From Planctomycetota bacterium (lineage in GTDB: Bacteria; Planctomycetota; Phycisphaerae; UBA1845; Fen-1342): DNA of 11,746 nucleotides. How positions within the stretch are numbered: position 1 is the stretch's first letter; every line of letters starts with the position of its first letter. The notes under the pieces were generated by a model. That model was not told where the DNA came from. It saw only the letters and a program-made list of their open reading frames with translations, and ran no database searches. The stretch covers positions 1-11,746 of the forward strand of contig JAUWXH010000016.1 in assembly GCA_030616465.1 (NCBI GenBank), read 5' to 3'. This document shows positions 1-6,942 of this stretch, piece after piece. Position numbers and translations under genes: made by a program.

Positions 1-886
1 GGATCGAGGTTGCCCGCGGGGCCCAGTTGAAGTTGTCGTCCACCCGAATCCCCAGCCACAGCGCCAACCCGTTGGCCAGTTCGTTATACGACCACAAGAA
101 CAGGTAGATCTGAATCGGCAGCAGGTAGAAAACGCGTACCAGCTCGCCGGTGGAGTAATCCTGCGGCGAAGCGAAGAAGTCCGCCGCATGCCCAGCCACG
201 GAAGGAGTGTTCTTGAGGGCCACCGCCAGTGCACCGAGGCCGATCAGGGCTGAGCCCAGGCGCAGCACGACCGCTTTGAGGGGCACCTTCGAGCGCGGGT
301 CCCAGGTGTCCAGACGTTCGAGGAATGCCTCGCGCAACAGAATCGGGCCGTTGCGCATGCACGGCGGATAGAGCAGCCAACAGGCCGTATCCGTTGGCCG
401 CCCGGTCGCCGCCGACTGTCGTGCCAGATCGACTCCCCAGGCCACCAGCCGCAGAAGCAGGTACGCCAATCCGAAGGCATGTAGTGGCGGTAGGTTGGTG
501 GGCAGCCAGCCATACCACAGTTGCTGCGGGAACCACCACAGCGGCAGGATCAGCAGGTGCAGCCCGGCCCAAACCAACCCGATCATCGCGCCCGTGCCCA
601 GCCACCCGCGACGCCGAAGCCGATTGAGCAGCCAGATCCACCCGCACGCCAGCGCCAGGAACAACAACAGGACGATGGTGGAAGGCGGGCCGGCGGTGCC
701 AACCACCCACACCAGCCCGCCGACGATCAGCGCCGTGCGTCGCCGCACGCGGGCCAGCACCCGAATCAGCGGCACCAGCAGCACAAACGCGATCAGCCCC
801 AGCGGACCGGCGTAGACCTCCCAGAGCGCCAGTGGTTCACTGGCAATGGCAGGATTGAACGGCAGTTGTGGTGCGCAGCCGGTCAA
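1..886 (-). CDS. MBOAT-family membrane acyltransferase, partial (AlgI/DltB-like)
   Basis: Reading the minus strand from a TTG at 886 gives 295 residues without a stop up to the window edge, so the C-terminus is missing. The product is strongly hydrophobic with about seven membrane segments. Motifs resembling MBOAT O-acyltransferases (AlgI, DltB, PatA) are YPPCMRNGPI (173-182, like the family's FFP..xxGPI), SYNELANGLALWLG (266-279, like GYSDIAIGLGRLLG) and NFNWAPRATSI (285-295, like NFxxPYLATS). The catalytic His normally follows shortly after the last motif, so it should lie just outside the window. MBOAT proteins of this type move acyl groups across or onto envelope polymers; the substrate here cannot be told. 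The TTG overlaps the stop of the L,D-transpeptidase gene (TTGA, 883-886), suggesting translational coupling. No good ribosome site precedes the TTG; the next in-frame ATG is near codon 101, which would lose two membrane segments. The family call rests on motif resemblance. Confidence 0.75.
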   Translation of the reverse strand, partial: MTGCAPQLPFNPAIASEPLALWEVYAGPLGLIAFVLLVPLIRVLARVRRRTALIVGGLVWVVGTAGPPSTIVLLLFLALACGWIWLLNRLRRRGWLGTGAMIGLVWAGLHLLILPLWWFPQQLWYGWLPTNLPPLHAFGLAYLLLRLVAWGVDLARQSAATGRPTDTACWLLYPPCMRNGPILLREAFLERLDTWDPRSKVPLKAVVLRLGSALIGLGALAVALKNTPSVAGHAADFFASPQDYSTGELVRVFYLLPIQIYLFLWSYNELANGLALWLGIRVDDNFNWAPRATSI

Positions 887-2055
887 GGCAGAATGGTTAC
901 CGTTGAGCGCCCCGGCTGCATCAGATCAAAGAGCAGCCCTACGTCCTCGTTGAGCAGGCGAATACAGCCGAGCGAGACAGCCTTGCCGATCGAATCCGGC
1001 TCGATCGTCCCGTGGATACCGTAGCCCTCGCGGCCGACGGCGTCACCCTCGATCCCCTCCAGCCCGATCCAGTGCTCACCCAGCGGGTTCTTGGGATCGT
1101 CGGCGGCGATGACCCGCTTGTACTCGGCCGAGGCCGGCGGAAAGTACGTCGGGTTCGCAAGCCGGTTCTTGACCCGCCACACTCCTTCCGGCGTCTCACG
1201 CTCCGCTCCCAACGCGACGGGGAAACTGCGCAGGTAGAGCTCTCCCAGATATACGTCCAGGCGGAATTGCGACTTATGGATCCTGGCGTGAAACGGGCCG
1301 CGCGGCACCTTGATCTTCTGCTCGGCATGAACGCGCGTCGCGTCGCTGATGCCGTTGATCCTCATGATGACTCCCGCCGGCACGTCGTACCTCTTCCCGA
1401 TGTTGATCAACACTTCGCCGGGCTGGACCGTGTACGTTTCGACCAGTGGATCGTCCGGGAAACAGCGCTTGGAGAGGACAGTTTCGGTGCTGATGCGTGT
1501 CAGCAGCCGGCGGACTTCAGCCCGCGCGGCGTTGTCCAGCTTGCTCTCGAGCAAGGCGTTCAGCTCTTGTCGCGCCTGGATGAGCTTGCCAGCCTGGTAG
1601 AGCCGCCGGGCGGCCGCGACGGCGGCATTCCCGCTCGGCTTGTCGGGCCTGGAATCGTCGTCCTCCCCGGTCGCCTTCGGCCGGCTCTCGGACGATTGTG
1701 GTGGGACTGACACGGGCTCCGCGGGCGGTGCGCCTGCCGGTTGCGGCTCCAGGACTTCGTCCGGGTGCTCGTCGGTGGTCGCGCCGGGCGAATCCGCCAG
1801 CGGCGGCTTCGCATCGGGCGCCAGCTTGTCGTCGACACGCCCCGCCTCCGTCGATGAAGCCCACAACGGGGATTCGCCGGCCGGTGGCAGCCGCGCTTGG
1901 TCAGCGCCAGGCGCCTCAGCCTCGGTCACCCTCACCGGACGTGGCGGTCCCCAATACCACCAGCCCAGCACCACTCCCACCACGGCCAGTACGCCGACGG
2001 TGGGTATCCACGGGAACCGGCGTTGCCGGCGCGGCTGTGCGCGATAGTATGCCAT
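883..2055 (-). CDS. LysM-containing L,D-transpeptidase (YkuD domain)
   Basis: A 390-aa envelope enzyme expected to form 3-3 peptidoglycan cross-links or attach proteins to the wall. Order: basic cytoplasmic N-terminus, one membrane anchor (about 17-36), acidic Pro-rich linker (about 41-140), helical TPR-like stretch (about 142-198), LysM peptidoglycan-binding domain (about 205-252) and YkuD catalytic domain (about 256-390). The catalytic signature is complete: H348 in GIHGT and C364 in SLGCIRL, with the usual spacing. The start is well fixed by a strong GGGAGGA ribosome site six bases before the ATG. The stop overlaps the proposed start of the downstream MBOAT gene, suggesting an envelope operon. 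LDTs are widespread, and LysM plus YkuD after a TM anchor fits a periplasmic, wall-bound enzyme. Whether it cross-links or anchors a protein is unknown. Confidence 0.93.
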   Translation of the reverse strand: MAYYRAQPRRQRRFPWIPTVGVLAVVGVVLGWWYWGPPRPVRVTEAEAPGADQARLPPAGESPLWASSTEAGRVDDKLAPDAKPPLADSPGATTDEHPDEVLEPQPAGAPPAEPVSVPPQSSESRPKATGEDDDSRPDKPSGNAAVAAARRLYQAGKLIQARQELNALLESKLDNAARAEVRRLLTRISTETVLSKRCFPDDPLVETYTVQPGEVLINIGKRYDVPAGVIMRINGISDATRVHAEQKIKVPRGPFHARIHKSQFRLDVYLGELYLRSFPVALGAERETPEGVWRVKNRLANPTYFPPASAEYKRVIAADDPKNPLGEHWIGLEGIEGDAVGREGYGIHGTIEPDSIGKAVSLGCIRLLNEDVGLLFDLMQPGRSTVTILP

Positions 2056-2179
2056 ACTCGGTCCTCCCTGACGGTTCTCTCGGTTGCCGTTCCTCCCAGG
2101 CGGTCAAGATACCGGCTCTCCGCGGCCGCTGGAAGCCGGAATCCGCGGACCCACCGCGGCGGGCGATCCCGTACGGCGG

Positions 2180-2208
2180 TGGCCCGGCCCCTCGACTTGG
2201 GCTATCAT
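2180..2208 (+). promoter_or_regulatory. Possible promoter of the xerD-like gene
   Basis: TGGCCC at 2180-2185 lies 17 bases before TATCAT (2203-2208), 26 bases upstream of the chosen ATG. The -10 match is fair and the -35 match poor. The same TGGCCCG-N14-GCTAYCAT arrangement occurs before the small lipoprotein gene at 3708-3736. Inferred from spacing only. Confidence 0.3.
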
Positions 2209-2233
2209 CCATACAGCGCAGGGACGCCACGGC

Positions 2234-3343
2234 ATGGCAGGGACGTCGCAGCAAACCGAGATACGCCGAGCGCCACGCGAGCGGCACCTCCCCAATAGTC
2301 AGTACCCACACAGCCCGACGGATGCGCATGGGCGTAAGACGTATGCCGACTGCCGCTGCACCCCCGACTTCGAGCGCTCGCTCGAGGCCTTTCGCGTCTT
2401 CCAGAACGTCGAGTGCGGGCTGGCCGCGAACACGATCGAGGCCTATCGGCGCGACCTGTGCCGCTTCGGCGACTTCCTCCGCCGCCGCTCGATCGAGACG
2501 TGGGAGCACATCACGCCGCAAATCATTCAAGACCATCTGGTCGCAATGACGGATTGCGGCTATCGCGAGACGACGCTGGCGCGGCACGTGGTGGCGGTGC
2601 GCATGTGGCTCAGGTGGCTCTATTGGACCAAGCAGATCACCCACGACGCCGGCAGTCTGGTCGACCTGCCCAAGGGTTGGCAGCGGCTGCCGCACACCCT
2701 CAGCCTCGACCGAACCGTCGAGCTGGTGACCGCTCCGGACCTGAACCACCCGCTCGGTCTGCGTGATCGGGCGATTCTGGAGCTGTTCTACGCCTCCGGC
2801 CTGCGGGTCAGCGAGCTCTGTGGGCTCACGGCCGGGGACGTCAACCTGAACATCGGCTATGTCCGCTGCCTGGGCAAGGGACGCCGCGAGCGCGTCGTGC
2901 CGGTCGGCCGGAAAGCCCAGGATGCCCTGGAAGCGTATCTCGATCACCTGCGCCCCAAGTTGCTGGAACGAAGCCTGCGCACCGGCCGCTACAAGGCCCC
3001 GCTGACCAGGTTGGTCGCGGCATCGCTGCCGCTGTTTCTCAGCCGCACCGGCGGTCCGCTCGATCGGACGGCCGTCTGGCGCGTCGTCCGCCGCGAGGCG
3101 AAACGCGTGGGGATTGTCGGCAAGGTCAGCCCGCACACGCTACGCCACAGTTTCGCCACCCACCTGCTCGAGGGTGGCGCGGACCTGCGGGTGGTGCAGG
3201 AGCTGCTCGGGCACGTCAACATCAATACGACGCAGATTTACACGCACGTGCAGACCAAACGCCTTCGGGAGATCCACGACCGCTGCCACCCGCTCGGTGC
3301 CGAGCAAATCGAAGCCCGCCGCCAAAGGCGACTGCGCGAATGA
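2234..3343 (+). CDS. xerD: XerC/XerD-type tyrosine recombinase
   Basis: A 369-aa site-specific recombinase, most like XerD, which resolves chromosome dimers at dif sites with a partner Xer protein. All catalytic residues are visible: R191 (ASGLRVSEL), K215 (LGKGRRER), H301 and R304 (HTLRHSFATHLL), H327 (LLGHVNINTTQ) and the nucleophile Y336 (TQIYTHV). An N-terminal SAM-like core-binding domain (about 47-135) precedes the catalytic domain. The reading frame is open back to 2084, but ATG 2234 has an AGGGA site and starts just after a promoter-like TATCAT. The protein exceeds the usual ~300 aa because of a ~40-residue N-terminal tail and an insert of about 20 residues after the K215 strand (around 245-265). 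It is divergent from the L,D-transpeptidase gene, with 178 bp between them. No integron, phage or att context is seen, so a housekeeping role is more likely than a mobile integrase. Confidence 0.93.
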   Translation: MAGTSQQTEIRRAPRERHLPNSQYPHSPTDAHGRKTYADCRCTPDFERSLEAFRVFQNVECGLAANTIEAYRRDLCRFGDFLRRRSIETWEHITPQIIQDHLVAMTDCGYRETTLARHVVAVRMWLRWLYWTKQITHDAGSLVDLPKGWQRLPHTLSLDRTVELVTAPDLNHPLGLRDRAILELFYASGLRVSELCGLTAGDVNLNIGYVRCLGKGRRERVVPVGRKAQDALEAYLDHLRPKLLERSLRTGRYKAPLTRLVAASLPLFLSRTGGPLDRTAVWRVVRREAKRVGIVGKVSPHTLRHSFATHLLEGGADLRVVQELLGHVNINTTQIYTHVQTKRLREIHDRCHPLGAEQIEARRQRRLRE

Positions 3344-3360
3344 TCTCAGGCCCGGGAACC

Positions 3361-3369
3361 GGTCAAGCT
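3361..3369 (+). repeat. Left 9-bp direct repeat (putative target-site duplication)
   Basis: GGTCAAGCT immediately precedes the left terminal inverted repeat of the 3370-3522 element and is identical to 3523-3531. Confidence 0.75.
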
Positions 3370-3522
3370 TGCTCGGTAGAAAAGGCCGCGCCGCATGTCA
3401 TTCCGAGGAGCGCAGCGACGAGGAATCTAGCCGCAAATGCGGAATTCGTCGAAACTCCCGGCCAGATCCCTCCTCCCTATGGTCGTCGGGATGACAGTGA
3501 ATTCGCCCTTTTCTACAAAGCA
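3370..3522. mobile_element. Non-autonomous MITE-like palindromic element, 153 bp
   Basis: The two ends are imperfect inverted repeats of roughly 65 bp. The left begins TGCTCGGTAGAAAAGG and the reverse complement of the right begins TGCTTTGTAGAAAAGG. After an equal 10-base spacer both continue with TGTCATYCCGA, then after an equal 14-base spacer with AGGRATCT and RGCCG. Identical 9-bp direct repeats abut both outer ends, as expected of a target-site duplication. There is no transposase gene, so movement would need an enzyme acting in trans; a 9-bp duplication is seen with IS4/Tn5-, IS1- and IS903-like transposases. Translations of the left arm give the HSEERSDEESS-type peptide that I recall recurring as spurious protein in many genomes, suggesting a widely scattered repeat type. 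Insertion just after xerD appears harmless to flanking genes. Confidence 0.8.
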
Positions 3523-3531
3523 GGTCAAGCT
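3523..3531 (+). repeat. Right 9-bp direct repeat (putative target-site duplication)
   Basis: GGTCAAGCT directly follows the right terminal inverted repeat and matches 3361-3369 exactly. Confidence 0.75.
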
Positions 3532-3588
3532 GGAATCACCGCACGGCGCAGACAAGCGACGGCCACGCGCGCGGACGGTACGCGCTCC

Positions 3589-3636
3589 CCATTTTACCAT
3601 TTGCCCATTTAACCATTTGACCACTCCACCATCTGA
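3589..3636. repeat. Six tandem 8-bp units (CCATTTNN type)
   Basis: The units are CCATTTTA, CCATTTGC, CCATTTAA, CCATTTGA and then two diverged ones, CCACTCCA and CCATCTGA. The AT-rich run contrasts with GC-rich surroundings. On the minus strand it reads NNAAATGG repeats, giving VKWxNGQ-like spurious peptides. No function is evident. Confidence 0.75.
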
Positions 3637-3707
3637 CACCCCTCACATTGCCACCGCCGGCAAGCGAGCGGGTAGAACACTCTGGAGCCGCACCGGCAAG
3701 CCTTCGC

Positions 3708-3736
3708 TGGCCCGAAGCGCTTGTTGGTGCTACCAT
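3708..3736 (+). promoter_or_regulatory. Possible promoter of the small lipoprotein gene
   Basis: TGGCCC (3708-3713) and TACCAT (3731-3736) are 17 bases apart, in the same TGGCCCG-N14-GCTAYCAT pattern as upstream of xerD. The leader to the ATG would be about 80 bases. Weak consensus match. Confidence 0.25.
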
Positions 3737-3817
3737 GCTGGTTGAGCTGCTGCCTGGCTTCGGAATGCCCGGGCGGTCGGGTACGGTGCGAAGCGCGAGT
3801 TGGACGAGGAGCCTGCG

Positions 3818-4018
3818 ATGCGTGTAACGCGACAGAAGGTCCGCTGGTTGCGTCTGGCAACCCTGGCAATGGGCACGACCTTTTTCCTCAACGGCTGCGA
3901 CCCCTCCATCAAGGCCACCATCGAGGACGGGGTCATCACCCTTGCCAACAGTTTCCTGGCCGCGCTGTTCCAGGCCCTCGTTCAGGTTGGCGCGGAAGCC
4001 GCCCAGACCACCGTCTGA
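3818..4018 (+). CDS. Small putative lipoprotein, unknown function
   Basis: A 66-aa product. The ATG at 3818 is preferred over 3800 because GAGGAG sits six bases before it and because the protein then starts with a clean signal: basic MRVTRQKVRW, a short hydrophobic core (about 11-24) and the lipobox-like LNGC with C27 as the would-be lipidated residue. The mature part is only about 40 residues, with a hydrophobic helix-forming stretch (VITLANSFLAALFQALVQV) ending in a Thr-rich tail. No domain is recognised. It lies convergent to another tiny membrane protein gene, 75 bp apart. Small lipoproteins with this layout (signal, Cys, one amphipathic helix) seem familiar from planctomycete genomes, but this is recollection and gives no function. 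The coding call is supported by the ribosome site and signal peptide. Confidence 0.7.
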   Translation: MRVTRQKVRWLRLATLAMGTTFFLNGCDPSIKATIEDGVITLANSFLAALFQALVQVGAEAAQTTV

Positions 4019-4042
4019 GCCGCCGAGTCGCTGGCACGCGAA

Positions 4043-4069
4043 GCGCGGCGGCCGCGACAGAGCCCCGCC
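4043..4069. terminator. GC-rich hairpin between convergent genes, possible terminator
   Basis: GCGGCGG (4043-4049) and CCGCCGC (4063-4069) form a perfect 7-bp stem with a 13-base loop. It sits between two convergent stop codons, where a shared terminator would be expected, but no T tract follows on either strand. Confidence 0.25.
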
Positions 4070-4093
4070 GCTGCACGCCCACGGTAGCCCGGC

Positions 4094-4312
4094 CTAATCC
4101 TCGTCGATGCGCCGATAGGAAACGCGGGCACGAGTTTGCCAGGCCAGCCCCAGCAACGTCATGCCCACTGCGATGAAGACCACCGCCACGACATATGCCA
4201 ACAGGTTCGGCTTATAGAAGATGAGGATGCCGAGCAGGATCAGCGCGACGCCGAATATCGCCGGCGTCAGCCAGAATCCCTGGGTAGCTTCGCGGTTCCA
4301 GATGATCCGCAT
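4094..4312 (-). CDS. Small two-helix membrane protein (DUF3096-like)
   Basis: A 72-aa protein with two membrane helices (about 14-33 and 37-57) joined by a tight YKPN turn, and a charged C-terminal tail (ARVSYRRIDED). The ATG is preceded by GGAGGA at a six-base gap, so the start is secure. The pattern GVALILLGILIFYKPNLLAYVVAVVFIAVG resembles DUF3096-type proteins (helix, F/Y-x-P, LL-x-Y-x-VA, helix), a family of unknown function; this rests on pattern resemblance. It is divergent from the ABC transporter operon (116 bp apart) and convergent with the small lipoprotein gene. It could be an inner-membrane accessory protein, but no partner is evident. Confidence 0.75.
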   Translation of the reverse strand: MRIIWNREATQGFWLTPAIFGVALILLGILIFYKPNLLAYVVAVVFIAVGMTLLGLAWQTRARVSYRRIDED

Positions 4313-4428
4313 CGTCGTTCCTCCGCAGCGCGTAGATCACCGCGACACCGGGCGCTTGTGCCGCGCTGGTTGCCGGTGGATGATAACGCCACGTGGAGGT
4401 GCCAGCGAACAGAGACGGGGAACCGGAG

Positions 4429-5373
4429 ATGAGTACCGACGCGCTGCTGGCCGTCCGCCACTTGCGTGTGCAATTCGGTCGGCTGCTGGCGGTGAACGAC
4501 ATTTCGTTCGATCTGCACGCCGGTCATCTGCTGGGGTTGATCGGCCCCAACGGGGCGGGCAAGACGACCACGCTGCGCGCGGCTTCCGGCCTGCAACCGG
4601 TCAGCACCGGCACCGTCCACGTGATGGACCACGACGTGTTCAGGCACCCCACCGTGGTCGGCCATCATCTCGGGCTCACGCCCGACACCCCGGCACTGTA
4701 CGACGCGATCAGTGTCGAGGACTACCTGGCATTCATTGGGAAGTGCTACGGTTTGTCCGCCGCCACGACGCAGGAACGCATCGATCACTGGCTCGAAGCC
4801 CTGTGGCTGCAAGAGAAGCGCGCGGCCCGCGCCTCGACGCTCTCGCGCGGGATGCGCCAGCGCCTGGCCGTGGCGCGCACGCTGCTGCCGGACCCGAGCG
4901 TGGTGCTGATGGATGAGCCGGCCGCGGGCTTGGACCCGGCCGGGCGCGTGCAGTTCCGCCAATTGCTCGCCGACCTACGTGACCAGGGCAAAGCGATCAT
5001 CGTCTCGTCGCACATCCTGGCGGACCTGGCCGAGTACTGCACGCACATCGCGATCATGGAGCACGGGCGGTTCCTCAGCTACGGCACCGTCGCCGAGGTC
5101 ACCGGTGCTGCCGGTCGCGAACGCGGCAACTACCGGGTTGTGCTGGCCCAGCGGGTCGGCGACGCGGCCACGCGGATCGCAGGAGTCGAGGGCCTCCAGC
5201 GGCTGCAAATCGACGGCGACGTGCTGACGTTCGAATACGACCGCGATCGCCGGGCTGCCGCCGCTTTGCTGGCCCAGCTCATCTCCGCCGGTCTGCCGGT
5301 CGCCGAATTCCACGCGCTGGAACCGGACCTGGAGCAAGCGTATCTGCGCAGCGGCATCGGACAGGTGGACTAG
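4429..5373 (+). CDS. ABC transporter ATP-binding protein (ABC-2 exporter type)
   Basis: A 314-aa ATPase that would power the membrane protein encoded next. Visible motifs: Walker A GPNGAGKTT (39-47), ABC signature LSRGM (138-142) followed by RQRLAVAR, Walker B VVLMDEP (about 158-164) with the AAGLDP D-loop, and the H-switch His195 in IIVSSHIL. The Q-loop position has Asp (LGLTPDTPALYD, D86) instead of Gln. A C-terminal extension (about 230-314) ending in LEPDLEQAYLRS resembles the DUF4162-type tail of NatA/CcmA-like drug, antibiotic or sodium exporters. The frame is open from GTG 4393, but ATG 4429 starts at the usual distance from the first beta strand and follows GGGGAACCGGAG. The stop lies three bases before the permease ATG, so the two are translationally coupled. 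The substrate cannot be predicted. Confidence 0.93.
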   Translation: MSTDALLAVRHLRVQFGRLLAVNDISFDLHAGHLLGLIGPNGAGKTTTLRAASGLQPVSTGTVHVMDHDVFRHPTVVGHHLGLTPDTPALYDAISVEDYLAFIGKCYGLSAATTQERIDHWLEALWLQEKRAARASTLSRGMRQRLAVARTLLPDPSVVLMDEPAAGLDPAGRVQFRQLLADLRDQGKAIIVSSHILADLAEYCTHIAIMEHGRFLSYGTVAEVTGAAGRERGNYRVVLAQRVGDAATRIAGVEGLQRLQIDGDVLTFEYDRDRRAAAALLAQLISAGLPVAEFHALEPDLEQAYLRSGIGQVD

Positions 5374-5376
5374 GCC

Positions 5377-6942
5377 ATGACGCTCAATCCCCTCCTCTGG
5401 CTTCACCTGCGACTGGGCAGCAACCGGCGTAACATCGTGGTTGTCCCGGCCGCTTTCGCGGTGCTCGTCATCGGCTTCGCCTCGTTCAGCTACTACATGG
5501 TCGAGCCCGCCGATTACGGCGCGGTGGCCTCCGTTTGGCTCGCCATCCTCTCCGCCGCACAAGCTGCATTTCTACTGGTGGTCGGGCCGTCGGCAATTCG
5601 CCGTGCCGTCTTGACCGATTTCCAAACCGGCATGATCGAGTCCCACCGCCTCTCGCCCATGAGCAGCTTCAAGATCATTGCCGGCTACCTGACCGGTCCG
5701 CCCACGCAGGCCGCCATTCTGTACGCCACCAGTCTCGTGCTCGGCACCTATTTCGTCGGGCAATACGCCAGGTCGCTCAACCTGGCCGGAATGCTCAGCG
5801 TGCCCGTCGGCGGATGGTACTTCCTGCAAGTGTCCCTGCTGTTCGTGGCCTTCATGGTTGCCGCGCTCGTGCTGCTCGGGGCGCTGGCTACGGCCGGCAA
5901 GACCAGTTTCATCGCCGTCGCGGTGGTCATCGGCATCTTCGGCGGCTGGGCGGCGGTCAGCTTCGTCCCGGGACTGGCACTGCTGACGGGGATTCTCAGC
6001 GGCGGCGTCCTGCTGGAGTTCATTCAGAGCGGCCGGTTTACCGGCGATCCGGCGGTCATTGTCCTGGCGCTCATCGTCCAGTTCGCACTGGGGGCGACGT
6101 TCATCCGGGCGGCCTGTCGCAAGATCCGTGCGCCCGAAAAGTCACTCTTCGGTATCCCCCTCAGCCTGGTGCTGCTGGTCATTTGGGGTTTCACGCTGGT
6201 CGGTGGGTTCGCCTGTGTGCCGCAAAACCAATGGCTGTTCTCCGAGTTTCGCGATCTGGGCTTCGCCCAGCTCATCTGCTCCACCGTCGCCTTCCTCGCC
6301 GTCGGCCTGTTCGTGCTCGTCGCTGCCGCATCCGAAGGCTTCTACCTCGATCGCGCCGCGGTGTTGGGCGCGGCGCGTTCGCCGCGCCGGCAGCGTGTTC
6401 TGACGCTTGTGCCCGTGCTGCTCGGGGTGCTCACGCTGCTGGCCATGTCGTTGATGTGCAACTGGATGATGCCGGATCAGAAAGCGGCGGTGCTCGGAGC
6501 GTTCCGCCGTCCGGCGATCGTCGTGGCCATGCTCGCGGCGCTGGTGTTGAGTTGTTGGCTGGACTACTGCCTGGTGTATGCCGCCGTCGCGAGGGGAAAA
6601 CGAATCCTGTTCGTCCTGATCGCGTCGGTCGCTGTCCTTAAGATTCTGCCGCTCGCCGCGGACGCGCTGATCGAATCGATCGTATGGGAAGCGGCGCATC
6701 AAAGGTGGGGTGGCCAGGGCTACCTCACCGGCCTCTCGCCGATCGGGACGTTGATCCTCTGCCGCAGCGGCGGCACACCCATGTGGCTGGGGTTGTTCGT
6801 GCAGGCCCTATTGGCGGGAATCGCGACTGGGCTGGCCCGGCGTGCCCGGCGCGGCCTCGCAGCCGGGACGACAGACGCGTGCAACTCTGGCACCGCGGAA
6901 GCCGGAAAGGAAGTCAACGGACATGTCGTCGGCAGGCGCTAA
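5377..6942 (+). CDS. ABC-2-like transporter permease, polytopic membrane protein
   Basis: A 521-aa very hydrophobic protein with about 11-13 predicted membrane helices spread through residues 20-490, making it about twice the size of a single six-helix ABC-2 domain; it may be a fused double permease half. An early cytoplasmic stretch, RRAVLTDFQTGMIESHRLSP (about residues 71-90), matches the ABC-2 pattern in which a helix-breaking segment before the second or third helix contacts the ATPase; the wording 'E..RLSP(M)S' is typical of ABC-2 exporters. It begins three bases after the ATPase stop and its last 20 bases overlap the mqnE start. The C-terminal tail beyond the last helix is Arg- and Ala-rich (about 490-521) and of low complexity. 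Assignment as the partner of the ATPase rests on position and topology; substrate unknown. Confidence 0.85.
   Translation: MTLNPLLWLHLRLGSNRRNIVVVPAAFAVLVIGFASFSYYMVEPADYGAVASVWLAILSAAQAAFLLVVGPSAIRRAVLTDFQTGMIESHRLSPMSSFKIIAGYLTGPPTQAAILYATSLVLGTYFVGQYARSLNLAGMLSVPVGGWYFLQVSLLFVAFMVAALVLLGALATAGKTSFIAVAVVIGIFGGWAAVSFVPGLALLTGILSGGVLLEFIQSGRFTGDPAVIVLALIVQFALGATFIRAACRKIRAPEKSLFGIPLSLVLLVIWGFTLVGGFACVPQNQWLFSEFRDLGFAQLICSTVAFLAVGLFVLVAAASEGFYLDRAAVLGAARSPRRQRVLTLVPVLLGVLTLLAMSLMCNWMMPDQKAAVLGAFRRPAIVVAMLAALVLSCWLDYCLVYAAVARGKRILFVLIASVAVLKILPLAADALIESIVWEAAHQRWGGQGYLTGLSPIGTLILCRSGGTPMWLGLFVQALLAGIATGLARRARRGLAAGTTDACNSGTAEAGKEVNGHVVGRR

Larger units (their letters stand above)
3344..3817. 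other. Gene-free repeat-rich stretch between xerD and a small lipoprotein gene
   Basis: This stretch has no convincing gene. It holds a MITE-like element with direct repeats (3361-3531), a GC-rich filler, six 8-bp tandem units (3589-3636) and a possible promoter near 3708-3736. Short open frames here translate repeat DNA (for example HSEERSDEESS-like and MVKWxNGQ-like peptides) and lack ribosome sites. Confidence 0.75.

Noticed and set aside
84..710. 208-residue minus-strand frame with ATG
   Set aside because: Its Arg/Ala/Gly-rich, motif-free translation is the shifted frame of the MBOAT gene, whose own frame shows coherent membrane helices and family motifs.
883..892. Lipoprotein signal at the MBOAT N-terminus (LTGC right after the TTG start)
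   Set aside because: No hydrophobic signal precedes the Cys; the residues arise from the overlap with the LDT gene end.
1916..3136. 406-residue minus-strand frame opposite xerD
   Set aside because: It is antisense to a recombinase with all catalytic residues, overlaps the transpeptidase start, and has no domain or ribosome site; long antisense frames are common in GC-rich DNA.
2234..3343. xerD-like gene as the integrase of a mobile island
   Set aside because: No tRNA, att repeats, phage or cargo genes surround it, and motifs fit the chromosomal Xer group.
3589..3636. Possible small CRISPR array
   Set aside because: Units are 8 bp with no spacers and no cas genes nearby, so this is a simple tandem repeat.
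3340..3745. Several 70-126-residue frames over the repeat region
   Set aside because: Their peptides are translations of the MITE-like arms and the octamer repeats, without ribosome sites.
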